From Terriglobia bacterium (lineage in GTDB: Bacteria > Acidobacteriota > Terriglobia > Terriglobales > Acidobacteriaceae): DNA of 64,000 nucleotides. Position numbers and translations under genes: made by a program. The notes beneath the pieces were generated by a model that saw nothing but the letters and a program-made list of their open reading frames with translations, made no database searches and was not told the origin of the DNA. The stretch covers positions 186,001 to 250,000 of the forward strand of contig JAIQGE010000001.1 of assembly GCA_020072815.1 (NCBI GenBank), in the 5' to 3' direction. Of the stretch, positions 35,021 to 42,420 are shown piece after piece. Numbering within the stretch: the first letter of the stretch is position 1; the number at the start of each line of letters is the position of its first letter.

Positions 35021-36334
35021 ATGATCCGCACTACCGCTCCATCTCAGACGAATTCGGCAGCCGGCTCCGCAGACAAGAAGACTGCGGTACCTGCCGGCGG
35101 GAACGCTGGGCGGCAAGAATCTGCGGCGGTTGTCTCGGAAGAAGACCGGTTCAGCCGCTTTCGTCTCATTCCCTGGTGGGACCAGGAAAAAATCCGTGCG
35201 GCCCGTGTGCTGGTGATCGGCGCCGGGGCCTTGGGAAATGAAATCCTGAAAAACCTGGCGCTGCTGGGCTTCGCCAAAATCGTCGTCGTGGATCTGGATT
35301 CGATTGACGCTTCCAACCTCTCCCGCAGCATTCTGTACCGCTCCTCGGACATCGGGCAGCGCAAGGCCGACGTGGCTGCGCGCGCCACGCGTGAAATTTT
35401 CCCTGAAGCCCAGGTGCATCCCATCACCGCCAACGTGGTCCACGGCCTGGGACTGGGCATCTTCGGCTGGGCGGACGTGGTGCTGGCCGGCCTGGACAAC
35501 CGCGAAGCCCGCCTGTGGATCAACCGTGCCTGCTGGAAGATGAACAAGCCGTGGATTGACGGCGCCATCGAGGGCATCAACGGTGTGGCCCGCGTTTTTC
35601 TGCCCGGCACGCCGCCCTGCTACGAATGCACGCTGGGAGAAACTGACTGGGCCATCCTGAACAAGCGGATGTCCTGCAACCTGCTCACGCTGGAGAGTGA
35701 CGCCGAAGGCAAAGTACCCACCACGCCCACCATATCCTCTATTATTGCCGGCCTGCAGGTGCAGGAAGCGTTGAAGCTGCTGCACGGATTGCCCGTGCTG
35801 GGCGGGCGCGGATTCATCTTTGAGGGGCTCAACCACACTTCGTACCGTGTGGAGTACACGGAAAACTCCGATTGCATGAGCCATTACACTTTTGCCGAAG
35901 TTGTGAAGCTGCCGCAAAAATCGTCTGACCTGACTCTAGCCGCGCTCTTCGCCCAAGCACAACGCGATCTGAGCGCCCAGGAAATCTCACTCGAATTCAG
36001 CCGCGACGTGGTGCACAAGCTGCAGTGTCCCAAGTGCGAAGCGGAAGAGATGCCTGGCGCGGAAGAAGAATTGTTTGCCGCCGTGGGCACGGTGCCGTAC
36101 GCGCGCGGCAAATGTCCAGGGTGCGGCGCGATGCGAACTGTAATCACCGCCCACGGCTTCAGCGGCGCTGAAGACTTTGGCGCGCGCACCCTGGACAATC
36201 TGGGACTCCCATTGTTTGACGTTTTCACCGCACGTTCAGCAGAGCGGGAGATCGCCTACCTGATCGCCGGCGACGCGCCCGCCGTGCTGGGGCCTTTGGA
36301 GTCTGCATCGCGCAAGGGGGCTCCGCCGGCATGA
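35021..36334 (+). CDS. E1-like ubiquitin-activating enzyme (ThiF/UBA fold) with C-terminal zinc ribbon
   Basis: This 437-aa enzyme would adenylate the C-terminus of the Ubl. The ATP site is VLVIGAGALGNEIL (Gly67-Gly72), then VVVDLDSIDASNLSR (Asp91, Asp93, Arg102), Lys115 and LDN at 158-160. CYEC (200/203) starts the zinc site. A crossover-loop Cys219 (KRMSCNLLT) sits where eukaryotic UBA3-type E1s carry the thioester Cys. A second CPKC...CPGC zinc ribbon (336-368) follows. The first ~40 residues are a disordered extension. It overlaps the JAMM gene by ATGA. Confidence 0.9.
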   Translation: MIRTTAPSQTNSAAGSADKKTAVPAGGNAGRQESAAVVSEEDRFSRFRLIPWWDQEKIRAARVLVIGAGALGNEILKNLALLGFAKIVVVDLDSIDASNLSRSILYRSSDIGQRKADVAARATREIFPEAQVHPITANVVHGLGLGIFGWADVVLAGLDNREARLWINRACWKMNKPWIDGAIEGINGVARVFLPGTPPCYECTLGETDWAILNKRMSCNLLTLESDAEGKVPTTPTISSIIAGLQVQEALKLLHGLPVLGGRGFIFEGLNHTSYRVEYTENSDCMSHYTFAEVVKLPQKSSDLTLAALFAQAQRDLSAQEISLEFSRDVVHKLQCPKCEAEEMPGAEEELFAAVGTVPYARGKCPGCGAMRTVITAHGFSGAEDFGARTLDNLGLPLFDVFTARSAEREIAYLIAGDAPAVLGPLESASRKGAPPA

Positions 36335-37197
36335 GTAAGGCTCCAAAAATCAAAGTCAAGATCCAGCCCGCGGTGGTCATGGAAGCCGAAGTTGCGCGCA
36401 AAATCCGCCAGCACTCCCGGACTTCCATGAAAGCCGAGGTTTGCGGCGTGCTGATCGGCGAGACCAGCGACGAACGCACTCTGGTGGAAGCCTGTATTGC
36501 CGGCGTGAACGCCGCCCAGGGTGGGGCCCACGTCACCTTTACCCAGGACACCTGGGAGCACATTTACCAGATCAAAGACCGCCAGTATCCTGACTCCAAG
36601 ATCGTCGGCTGGTACCACTCGCATCCCGGCTTCGGCGTATTTCTGTCTGAGCATGACCTGTTCATCCACGAAAACTTTTTTTCCAGCCCGCAGCAGATCG
36701 CCTGGGTCTACGATCCTCACACCGACGAAGAAGGCTGCTTCGGCTGGGTCAGCGGCAAAATCGAAAAGCTTTCCGGAGTGCGCTTTGGCTATTCGCAAAG
36801 CGTGGAGCTGACTGGACCGCAGGGCAACGAAGATGAAGCCGCTGCCGACGAAGACGCCGAAGACCACGGCTTCATGCTGGGCGGCCCGCCGGGCAAAAAG
36901 GGCCGCGCCGGGCCTGCGCCGGAGCCGGTGTGGGTAACATGGGCCAGCCGCATTCTGGGCTATTTGGCGGTAGCGGCGCTGGGGTTCGGGCTGGGCTACA
37001 TGTTCTTCGAATACCGCTACGCGCCTGTCCTTGAGACCTACCAGCAGATCTTGCGGCATCCGATTGAGGCGTGCCAGCAGCTCTTGCAGCCATACCTGCA
37101 GCCGCCCGGCGCCGTAGCGCCGGAGCCTCAGAATCCGCCACCGGCTGCGCAGCAGGAGAAGCCACCGGCGGATAAAGGAAAGAATGGCAAACGCTGA
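36331..37197 (+). CDS. JAB/JAMM metallopeptidase with membrane anchor (deubiquitinase-like)
   Basis: The 288-aa protein has a complete JAMM zinc site: Glu36 (EVCGVLIGE) and His96-x-His98-x7-Ser106-x2-Asp109 (HSHPGFGVFLSEHD). It would cleave Ubl from precursors or conjugates. After an acidic linker (DEDAEDHG) there is one membrane helix (about 208-228, LGYLAVAALGFGLGYMFFEY) and a Pro-rich tail. Its start overlaps the E1 stop by 4 bases and its end overlaps the FHA gene by 14, so translation is coupled. Confidence 0.93.
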   Translation: MSKAPKIKVKIQPAVVMEAEVARKIRQHSRTSMKAEVCGVLIGETSDERTLVEACIAGVNAAQGGAHVTFTQDTWEHIYQIKDRQYPDSKIVGWYHSHPGFGVFLSEHDLFIHENFFSSPQQIAWVYDPHTDEEGCFGWVSGKIEKLSGVRFGYSQSVELTGPQGNEDEAAADEDAEDHGFMLGGPPGKKGRAGPAPEPVWVTWASRILGYLAVAALGFGLGYMFFEYRYAPVLETYQQILRHPIEACQQLLQPYLQPPGAVAPEPQNPPPAAQQEKPPADKGKNGKR

Positions 37198-38248
37198 CGA
37201 CAAACCGACTTTGAAGATCACGCTGGAGGACCTGGAGAAAGTGGCCGTCTCCAGCGAAGCTGCCGGGGCCCCGCTTGCGCCCGGAGCGCCCGGAGCGGCG
37301 CGGCAGTACGGCAACATCTCCATGTCCGGCACGGAGCCGGTGGCCGACGACGAAGGCAAGTCCAACATCTTTCTGCAAGGCTGGTTCTATCTGGGCGCGG
37401 CTGGACTCATCGGGGCGCTGATCGGCTGGGGGATTTGCGAGCCTCGGTTCATGGACCCGCCGGTAGCGCATCGCTGGGGCAACATTTGGATGATGCCTCT
37501 GATCGCGGCGTTCATGTGCCTGGGCTACGGCATTGCGGAAAGCATTGTCGAACGGTCGTTGCAGAAAGCGCTGTGGCGCGGATTGCCGGCGCTGCTGCTG
37601 GGAGTGGTCGGCGGTTTCATTTTTGATCGGATAGCCAGCATTCTGTTCTACATTCTTCGGGCGATCATATTTGAGCTGGGCGTACAGACCTACAGGAATC
37701 CTGCGTTCTGGATCTCGCGCGGCCTGGCGTGGATGGTTTTCGGCGTGGTCGGCGGAATTGTTTACGGCCTGGTGGACCGCTCCGGCAAGAAAGTCCGCTA
37801 CGGGATTCTGGGCGGGATCGTGGGCGCCGGGCTGGGCGGGATGGTTTTTGATCCCATCTCCATGGCGACGCACGCCGGCGCTCCCAGCCGCGCGATTGGT
37901 TTTGCCATGCTCGGTCTGGCCACGGGCGTGGCCATGGGCATTGTGGAAAGCGCCCTCAAAGACCGCTGGATGTACGTTGCTTCCGGCCCGCTGGCAGGCA
38001 AGCAGTTCATTTTGTATAAGCCGCAGACGGTCATCGGCAGCAGCCAGCAGTGCGACATCTATCTCTTCAAAGACACCTCCATCCTTCCCCAGCACGCGAC
38101 CATCGAACTGCGCGGCGCGCAAACGTTTATCTACGCCGCCGGCCAGGTCTATGTTTCCGGACAGCCGGTGAAAGCCCGCGCCCTGCAGAACGGCGACCTC
38201 ATCCAGGTGGGACGTTACGCGTTCCACTTCCGCGAGAGGCAGCGATGA
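37184..38248 (+). CDS. Polytopic membrane protein with C-terminal FHA-like domain
   Basis: The 354-aa protein has an N-terminal soluble part (1-60), about six Gly-rich membrane helices (65-255) and a C-terminal FHA-like beta sandwich (273-350: FILYKPQTVIGSSQQCDIYL ... LPQHATIEL ... ALQNGDLIQVGRYAFHF). The phosphothreonine-binding Arg of FHA domains (GR) reads GSS at 285-287, while the later Ser/His positions are partly kept, so ligand binding may differ. It is embedded between the JAMM and RING genes with overlaps on both sides. Confidence 0.82.
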   Translation: MANADDKPTLKITLEDLEKVAVSSEAAGAPLAPGAPGAARQYGNISMSGTEPVADDEGKSNIFLQGWFYLGAAGLIGALIGWGICEPRFMDPPVAHRWGNIWMMPLIAAFMCLGYGIAESIVERSLQKALWRGLPALLLGVVGGFIFDRIASILFYILRAIIFELGVQTYRNPAFWISRGLAWMVFGVVGGIVYGLVDRSGKKVRYGILGGIVGAGLGGMVFDPISMATHAGAPSRAIGFAMLGLATGVAMGIVESALKDRWMYVASGPLAGKQFILYKPQTVIGSSQQCDIYLFKDTSILPQHATIELRGAQTFIYAAGQVYVSGQPVKARALQNGDLIQVGRYAFHFRERQR

Positions 38249-38748
38249 GCGGCCCCGCGGTCTGTCCTTATTGCCGGATGGATTTCGCCGAAGACGGTCC
38301 GGCGAAGATCTACTGCACGGCGTGCGGCATGCCGCACCATGAAGACTGCTACATGGAAAACGGCGGTTGCACGGTATTCGGTTGCCCGCGCGCTCCGGCG
38401 GACGACCCTAAACTGCAGGTGTCCCAGCAGGAACTGGGCTCGGTGATGATGACGCCGCAAACGAATGTGCCCACGTTCGGCCAATACGGCCGCTATGCCC
38501 AATATCAGCAGCAGCCGTCGCCTTACCCGGCGGGGACCGCCAAGAGCCGGACCACGTTTGTAGTGCTGGGAGTCTTTCTGGGAATGTTCGGCGCGCACAA
38601 CTTCTATGCTGGCTATACCGGAAAAGCCGTCGGCCAATTGTGCCTGTCCATCCTCACGCTCGGCTATTTGCTGGTAGTGTCCTGGATCTGGGCCATTGTG
38701 GAGATTTGCGTTGTTCAAAAAGACAGCGCTGGTTTACAGTTCAGCTAG
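38245..38748 (+). CDS. Prokaryotic RING-like zinc finger fused to a TM2 membrane domain
   Basis: The 167-aa protein begins with a treble-clef zinc finger: CPYC (7/10), CTAC (24/27), MPHHEDC (His31/His32, Cys35) and GGCTVFGC (42/47). This matches the prokaryotic RING family known to sit beside E1, E2, Ubl and JAB genes. A linker leads to a TM2 domain (100-157, VFLGMFGAHNFYAGYTGKAV) with two membrane helices. It could act as a membrane-bound E3-like adaptor (inference). ATG 38245 overlaps the FHA-gene stop (ATGA). Confidence 0.85.
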   Translation: MSGPAVCPYCRMDFAEDGPAKIYCTACGMPHHEDCYMENGGCTVFGCPRAPADDPKLQVSQQELGSVMMTPQTNVPTFGQYGRYAQYQQQPSPYPAGTAKSRTTFVVLGVFLGMFGAHNFYAGYTGKAVGQLCLSILTLGYLLVVSWIWAIVEICVVQKDSAGLQFS

Positions 38749-38761
38749 CGGAGGAAAGTGA

Positions 38762-39667
38762 ATGAAGTACTACATTCAGCGCGGGCTGAACGAGTATGGA
38801 CCCTATACTCTCGCCGACCTGCAGCGGTATATCGCTTCCGGCAATATCCAGCTCAGCGACCTGACCCGCAATGAAAGCATGACCGAGTGGGTGCCGGTAT
38901 CAGAGGTCATCGGCAACATTCCTTTGCCGGCCCCGGCGGCGTCCGCAGGCGCACCCTACGGTTCAACTCCCGCAGCGGGCACGGGCACGGTGTACGGCGG
39001 CGCAACTCCCGCGTCGGCGACCGGCGCTGCGTCTGGTCCTTCTTCTCCGGGCTCCATCCCAACCTATGGCAATCCTGCCGGGTCGTACACAGGAGCATCA
39101 ACACCGGCCGGCGGCACAGTCTACGGCAGCCCCGGCGCTCCAGGCGGTCCCGCGTACCCCGGAGCCCTGCCGGCGTATGAAACCGGAGCGATGCGCGGGG
39201 CCCTGATGCCACCGGATTTGCACTGGGCTCTGGTGCTGCTGATCGGTTTCTTTTGCGGCCTCTTCAGCCTGGTGTGGATGTTCATGGAAGCGTCTTTTGT
39301 CAAAAAACTCCGGCCACAAAACAGCGGCATGGCGTTCTATATAGGCGCCGTTGTTGTCTACGTTCTGACGGTAATCGTCTACTTCGGCGTCATCATAAGC
39401 GCTGTTGGCACGACAGGCGGCCGGGAGCCGGAGCTGCCCGTTGGAGCTTTACTGTTCTGTTTGCTTTTGGGTGTGACCGCATGGGCGCTGATGATCATCG
39501 GCAGTTTCAAATTGCGTGATGGGCTGGTGGAGTACTACAACACAGTCGAGCCCATCAACTTGCGCCTGAGTGGCGTAATGACGTTCTTTTTCGCCCTCTA
39601 CTACTTCCAATACCATTTCAGCCGCATTGCTGCGTGGAAGAAAACCGGATACCTGGCGCCACAATAA
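38762..39667 (+). CDS. GYF_2 (DUF4339)-domain membrane protein
   Basis: The 301-aa protein starts with a GYF_2 domain (YYIQRGLNEYGPYTLADLQR ... RNESMTEWVPVSEV, residues 3-50), a probable Pro-rich peptide-binding module. A Gly/Ser/Pro/Tyr-rich linker of about 90 residues with repeated PYGS/VYGG-like units follows, then four membrane helices (from 150). GGAGG precedes ATG 38762. It is in the Ubl cluster, 13 bases after the RING gene. Confidence 0.85.
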   Translation: MKYYIQRGLNEYGPYTLADLQRYIASGNIQLSDLTRNESMTEWVPVSEVIGNIPLPAPAASAGAPYGSTPAAGTGTVYGGATPASATGAASGPSSPGSIPTYGNPAGSYTGASTPAGGTVYGSPGAPGGPAYPGALPAYETGAMRGALMPPDLHWALVLLIGFFCGLFSLVWMFMEASFVKKLRPQNSGMAFYIGAVVVYVLTVIVYFGVIISAVGTTGGREPELPVGALLFCLLLGVTAWALMIIGSFKLRDGLVEYYNTVEPINLRLSGVMTFFFALYYFQYHFSRIAAWKKTGYLAPQ

Positions 39668-39669
39668 TA

Positions 39670-40062
39670 ATGATTATCTCTGTGCAGCGTCGAGCGAACC
39701 TTTGGCTGGGGACATTCCTGTTGGGATGCGGGGTCCTTTACAACTTTCCCCCGCAGGATTACCACTTCTACCCGCTCTGCCCGTTTTATGCGCTGACTCA
39801 TCTGTTGTGTCCCGGCTGCGGCGGCACGCGCGCGCTCTACCAGTTGTTGCATCTGAACTTATCTGCTGCCTGGAATTACAACGCGCTGGTCACCGTGGCG
39901 GCCCCTCTTTTTCTTGCCTGGTTTGCTTTCTGGTACTACTCGCTGATGCGCCATGGACGGTCGCCTGCATTCCGCATGCCGCGCGCCGTGATGGTTGGTC
40001 TGTACGTGCTGGTTGTGCTCTTTGCCGTGGCCCGCAACATGGGCTTCGGGTTTTCGATCTGA
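39670..40062 (+). CDS. DUF2752 small membrane protein
   Basis: The 130-aa protein carries the DUF2752 signature (YPLCPFYALTHLLCPGCGGT then RALYQLLHLNLSAAWNYNAL) and three membrane helices. The conserved CPxCGxTRA loop may bind metal; the function is unknown. ATG 39670 is chosen, 2 bases after the previous stop. It is in the same tight operon and often accompanies TM2 genes (family knowledge). Confidence 0.88.
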   Translation: MIISVQRRANLWLGTFLLGCGVLYNFPPQDYHFYPLCPFYALTHLLCPGCGGTRALYQLLHLNLSAAWNYNALVTVAAPLFLAWFAFWYYSLMRHGRSPAFRMPRAVMVGLYVLVVLFAVARNMGFGFSI

Positions 40063-40088
40063 CCTTGATGTGAGTTGTTGGAAACCGT

Positions 40089-40679
40089 ATGCTTTCGCCC
40101 CGAATCCGCCGCTTGAAACTCGACTATGAATCGCTGCAGCAGCGTCTTGCCGGCTGGCCGGTGATTCGCATGGTCGGCACCGCCGGCATGCCGCCGGAGT
40201 TGTACCGCTTCCAGTACCTGCTGCGCGGGTTGTACGTCGCGCCGGACGGCGCCATTCTGGAGCGCGACGAGCATGTGCTGGAAGTCAATTTGTCGCTGGG
40301 CTACCCGCGCCGCGCGCCGCAATGCCGCATGCTCACTCCGGTGTTTCATCCTAATTTTGACGACAGCTCGGTATGCATCGGCGATTTCTGGGCGGCTTCC
40401 GAAGGGCTGGACGACCTGATCGTCCGCATCGGCCGCATGATTGCCTATCAGGAATACAACACCAAGAGCCCCCTGAACGGCCTGGCGGCAAAATGGGCGG
40501 CGCAGAACCCCCAGCTGCTGCCGGTAGATGCCCGCCCTATTGCACCGCCTTTGGTGCAAACGGCGCCTGATCCCCAGGTATCACAGCCGTTACCCCAAGC
40601 TAGTTCCACCGGGGTTCCTGAGCCCCAAGCCGGCACGGAAAGCCCTGATCCCTGGAACGGGAAGATCGTTATTCCTTAA
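40089..40679 (+). CDS. E2-like ubiquitin-conjugating enzyme (UBC fold)
   Basis: This 196-aa protein resembles E2 enzymes: strands LEVNLSLGYPRRAPQCRML, then an HPN motif at 87-89 (VFHPNFDDSSVCIGDFW) with the likely thioester Cys96 seven residues after the Asn. The back-side helix follows (LIVRIGRMIAYQEYNTKSPLNGLAAKW), with SPLN at 127-130 as in E2s. The C-terminal 50 residues are Pro/Gln-rich and probably disordered. It closes the Ubl cluster 26 bases after the DUF2752 gene. Confidence 0.88.
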   Translation: MLSPRIRRLKLDYESLQQRLAGWPVIRMVGTAGMPPELYRFQYLLRGLYVAPDGAILERDEHVLEVNLSLGYPRRAPQCRMLTPVFHPNFDDSSVCIGDFWAASEGLDDLIVRIGRMIAYQEYNTKSPLNGLAAKWAAQNPQLLPVDARPIAPPLVQTAPDPQVSQPLPQASSTGVPEPQAGTESPDPWNGKIVIP

Positions 40680-41134
40680 GCAACTCTGGTTATCACCAGG
40701 CCCATCAACCTCCGTTCGAGGGAACAAATCCATAGGGACCGAAGATCGCGATTTCTTAAATCGACTTTGCAGTCTTCTTCACGACCCCACCTCTCGCGAG
40801 TCCTTCTTTTTAACCAGCGCGGCCGGAGAAGTCGCGTTGCGCGGAGCGCGTAACGGAGTTGTCAGCCAGGAACGGGAATCAGGGCATGTCTTCCCGATTT
40901 GGAGACATCAATTTTCTGTTCACAGAACAAGTAGCTTTGTAGTAAACTCCTTCAACATTGAACTGTCTTCCAGGTATTGGGATAAAGGCCAATTTCAGCG
41001 CGAAAAATATTGAAGGACGAAGGGAGATTCCTGCCCTGAAGGAACCACCATCACCGCCCTTCCCGGCTTCCTCTGTTCACTATTAAGAACGACAGATGCG
41101 GCAGAATTCCAAAAACTTGTGAGGTCACTCCGAA
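40680..41134. other. Intergenic region before the EXORDIUM-like tandem array
   Basis: About 455 bases without a credible gene; the ORF at 40528-41013 mostly overlaps the E2 gene in another frame. A block at 40934-40965 recurs before the third paralogue at 43783-43815. Confidence 0.55.
41065..41134 (+). promoter_or_regulatory. Conserved leader of EXORDIUM-like gene 1
   Basis: A leader element shared by all four paralogues: GGCTTCYTCTGTTC at 41065-41078 and CTTGTGAGGTCA with a GAGG ribosome site just before the ATG. Equivalent elements start at 42358, 43910 and 45184. Confidence 0.55.
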
Positions 41135-42100
41135 ATGGTAACGCCCCTTGGGAAGATGAAGTATGCATTAGCTTTCTTTTTTGTACTATTGGCCGCCAAC
41201 TTTTTGATGGCGCAGAATGTCCGCGACGGCGCGGGCGTGAACAAGGCGCCGGACGGCGCAGGCCACGGCACCCACGATGCTGCCCCCACCGGCCAGACCG
41301 TGGTCACCGGTAACGGCATCAACTACAACGGCGGCCCGGTCATGAAGGGCACCGTCAATGCCTACATCATCTGGTACGGCAACTGGAACAGCACGGGATC
41401 GAACACCGCGGCCACCAAGAGCGCGATCGAGCATTTCCTGGGCACGATCGGCGGCTCGGCGATTGAACTGGTCAACACCACCTACGGCGACAACACCGGC
41501 AACGTGAGCGGCAATGTGGCCTTTGGCGGCAGCACCACCAACACATCCACCAAGAACCTTACTGACAACGGCGTACAGAACGTTGTGGCTGGCGCGCTCA
41601 ACAGCGGAGCTCTGCCACGTGATGCCAACGGCGTGTACTTCGTGCTGACCTCCTCGGGCGTCAATGAGACCTCAGGATTCTGCACCCGCTACTGCGGCTG
41701 GCACACGCGCGCCACCCTGGGCGGCGTGGACATCAAGTACTCCTTCGTCGGCAACGTGGACCGCTGCCCCTCGGGCTGCGAAATCCAAGCTACCGGCCCC
41801 AATAGCCCGGCGGCGAACGTGGGCGGCATTGACGGCATGGCCAACGTGATCTCGCACGAACTGGAAGAAGCCATCTCTGATCCTGACCTGAACGCCTGGT
41901 TCGACTCGAGCGGCCAGGAAAACGCCGACAAGTGCAACTTCAACTTCGGCGCCACCTCCACTTGCAACGCGAACGGTCTCTGCACTCCGGCGGGCACGGC
42001 AGCCGCCGCCAAATATAACCAGACCTTCGGCAACAACAATTACATGCTCCAGCAGAACTGGCGCAACTCCGGCGGCGGCGCCTGCGCGCAGCACCTCTAA
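41135..42100 (+). CDS. Secreted EXORDIUM-like (phosphate-induced protein 1 family) paralogue 1
   Basis: The 321-aa product has a signal peptide (YALAFFFVLLAANFLMAQ) and the features of plant EXORDIUM/PHI-1 proteins: NYNGGPVMKG, AYIIWYGNW, ANGVYFVLTSSGVNETSGFC, a Cys-rich CGWHTR...CPSGC segment, and GGIDGMANVISHELEEAISD then PDLNAWFD. The HELEE box recalls zincin motifs but no peptidase activity is proven. It ends in GGGACAQHL, identical in paralogues 1-3. The role in bacteria is unknown; plant members act in cell-wall and growth signalling. Confidence 0.85.
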   Translation: MVTPLGKMKYALAFFFVLLAANFLMAQNVRDGAGVNKAPDGAGHGTHDAAPTGQTVVTGNGINYNGGPVMKGTVNAYIIWYGNWNSTGSNTAATKSAIEHFLGTIGGSAIELVNTTYGDNTGNVSGNVAFGGSTTNTSTKNLTDNGVQNVVAGALNSGALPRDANGVYFVLTSSGVNETSGFCTRYCGWHTRATLGGVDIKYSFVGNVDRCPSGCEIQATGPNSPAANVGGIDGMANVISHELEEAISDPDLNAWFDSSGQENADKCNFNFGATSTCNANGLCTPAGTAAAAKYNQTFGNNNYMLQQNWRNSGGGACAQHL

Positions 42101-42116
42101 TCCTTGACCGCATCAA

Positions 42117-42150
42117 AAAGGCCGTCTGCTCATGCAGGCGGCCTTTGTTT
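42117..42150 (+). terminator. Terminator after EXORDIUM-like gene 1
   Basis: A 13-bp stem (42117-42129 with 42134-42146, one G.T pair) with a 4-base loop and a T-rich tail starts 16 bases after the stop codon. Each paralogue is thus probably its own transcription unit. Confidence 0.82.
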
Positions 42151-42420
42151 TGTGGCCCAGCCGTGACGGCTGGCGGCTTGCAAGATCCTTCCCGAAATGG
42201 AACGCCTTCTCCATAAATCCGGTTTTCGATACAACACGAGAGCAAGCCAGCCGTTCCAATCAAGCTCGTGGTACAGTTCTGAAACTTCGGGGGCAGATCT
42301 GCATTGCTTTTCTGGAAATGAAAGTCACGGCCCACGGGCCCAACCAAATTTAACCTCGGCTTCTTCTGTTCATTCATCATCAACAGACGCAGCAAATTCC
42401 AAACCTGTGAGGTCATCCGA
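42151..42420 (+). promoter_or_regulatory. Promoter/leader region of EXORDIUM-like gene 2
   Basis: No gene. 42266-42288 (tcgtggtacagttctgaaac...) is nearly repeated at 45100-45122 before gene 4. The shared GGCTTCTTCTGTTC leader element is at 42358-42371, followed by GTGAGGTCATCCGA before ATG 42421. Confidence 0.5.

Noticed and set aside
33623-40679. Classical type VII secretion cluster (because of the YukD-like protein)
   Set aside because: No WXG100 or FtsK/EssC ATPase gene is present; E1, E2, JAMM and RING genes fit a conjugation system better.
40528-41013. 161-aa frame after the E2 gene
   Set aside because: It overlaps the E2 gene in another frame, and the part past it has random composition.
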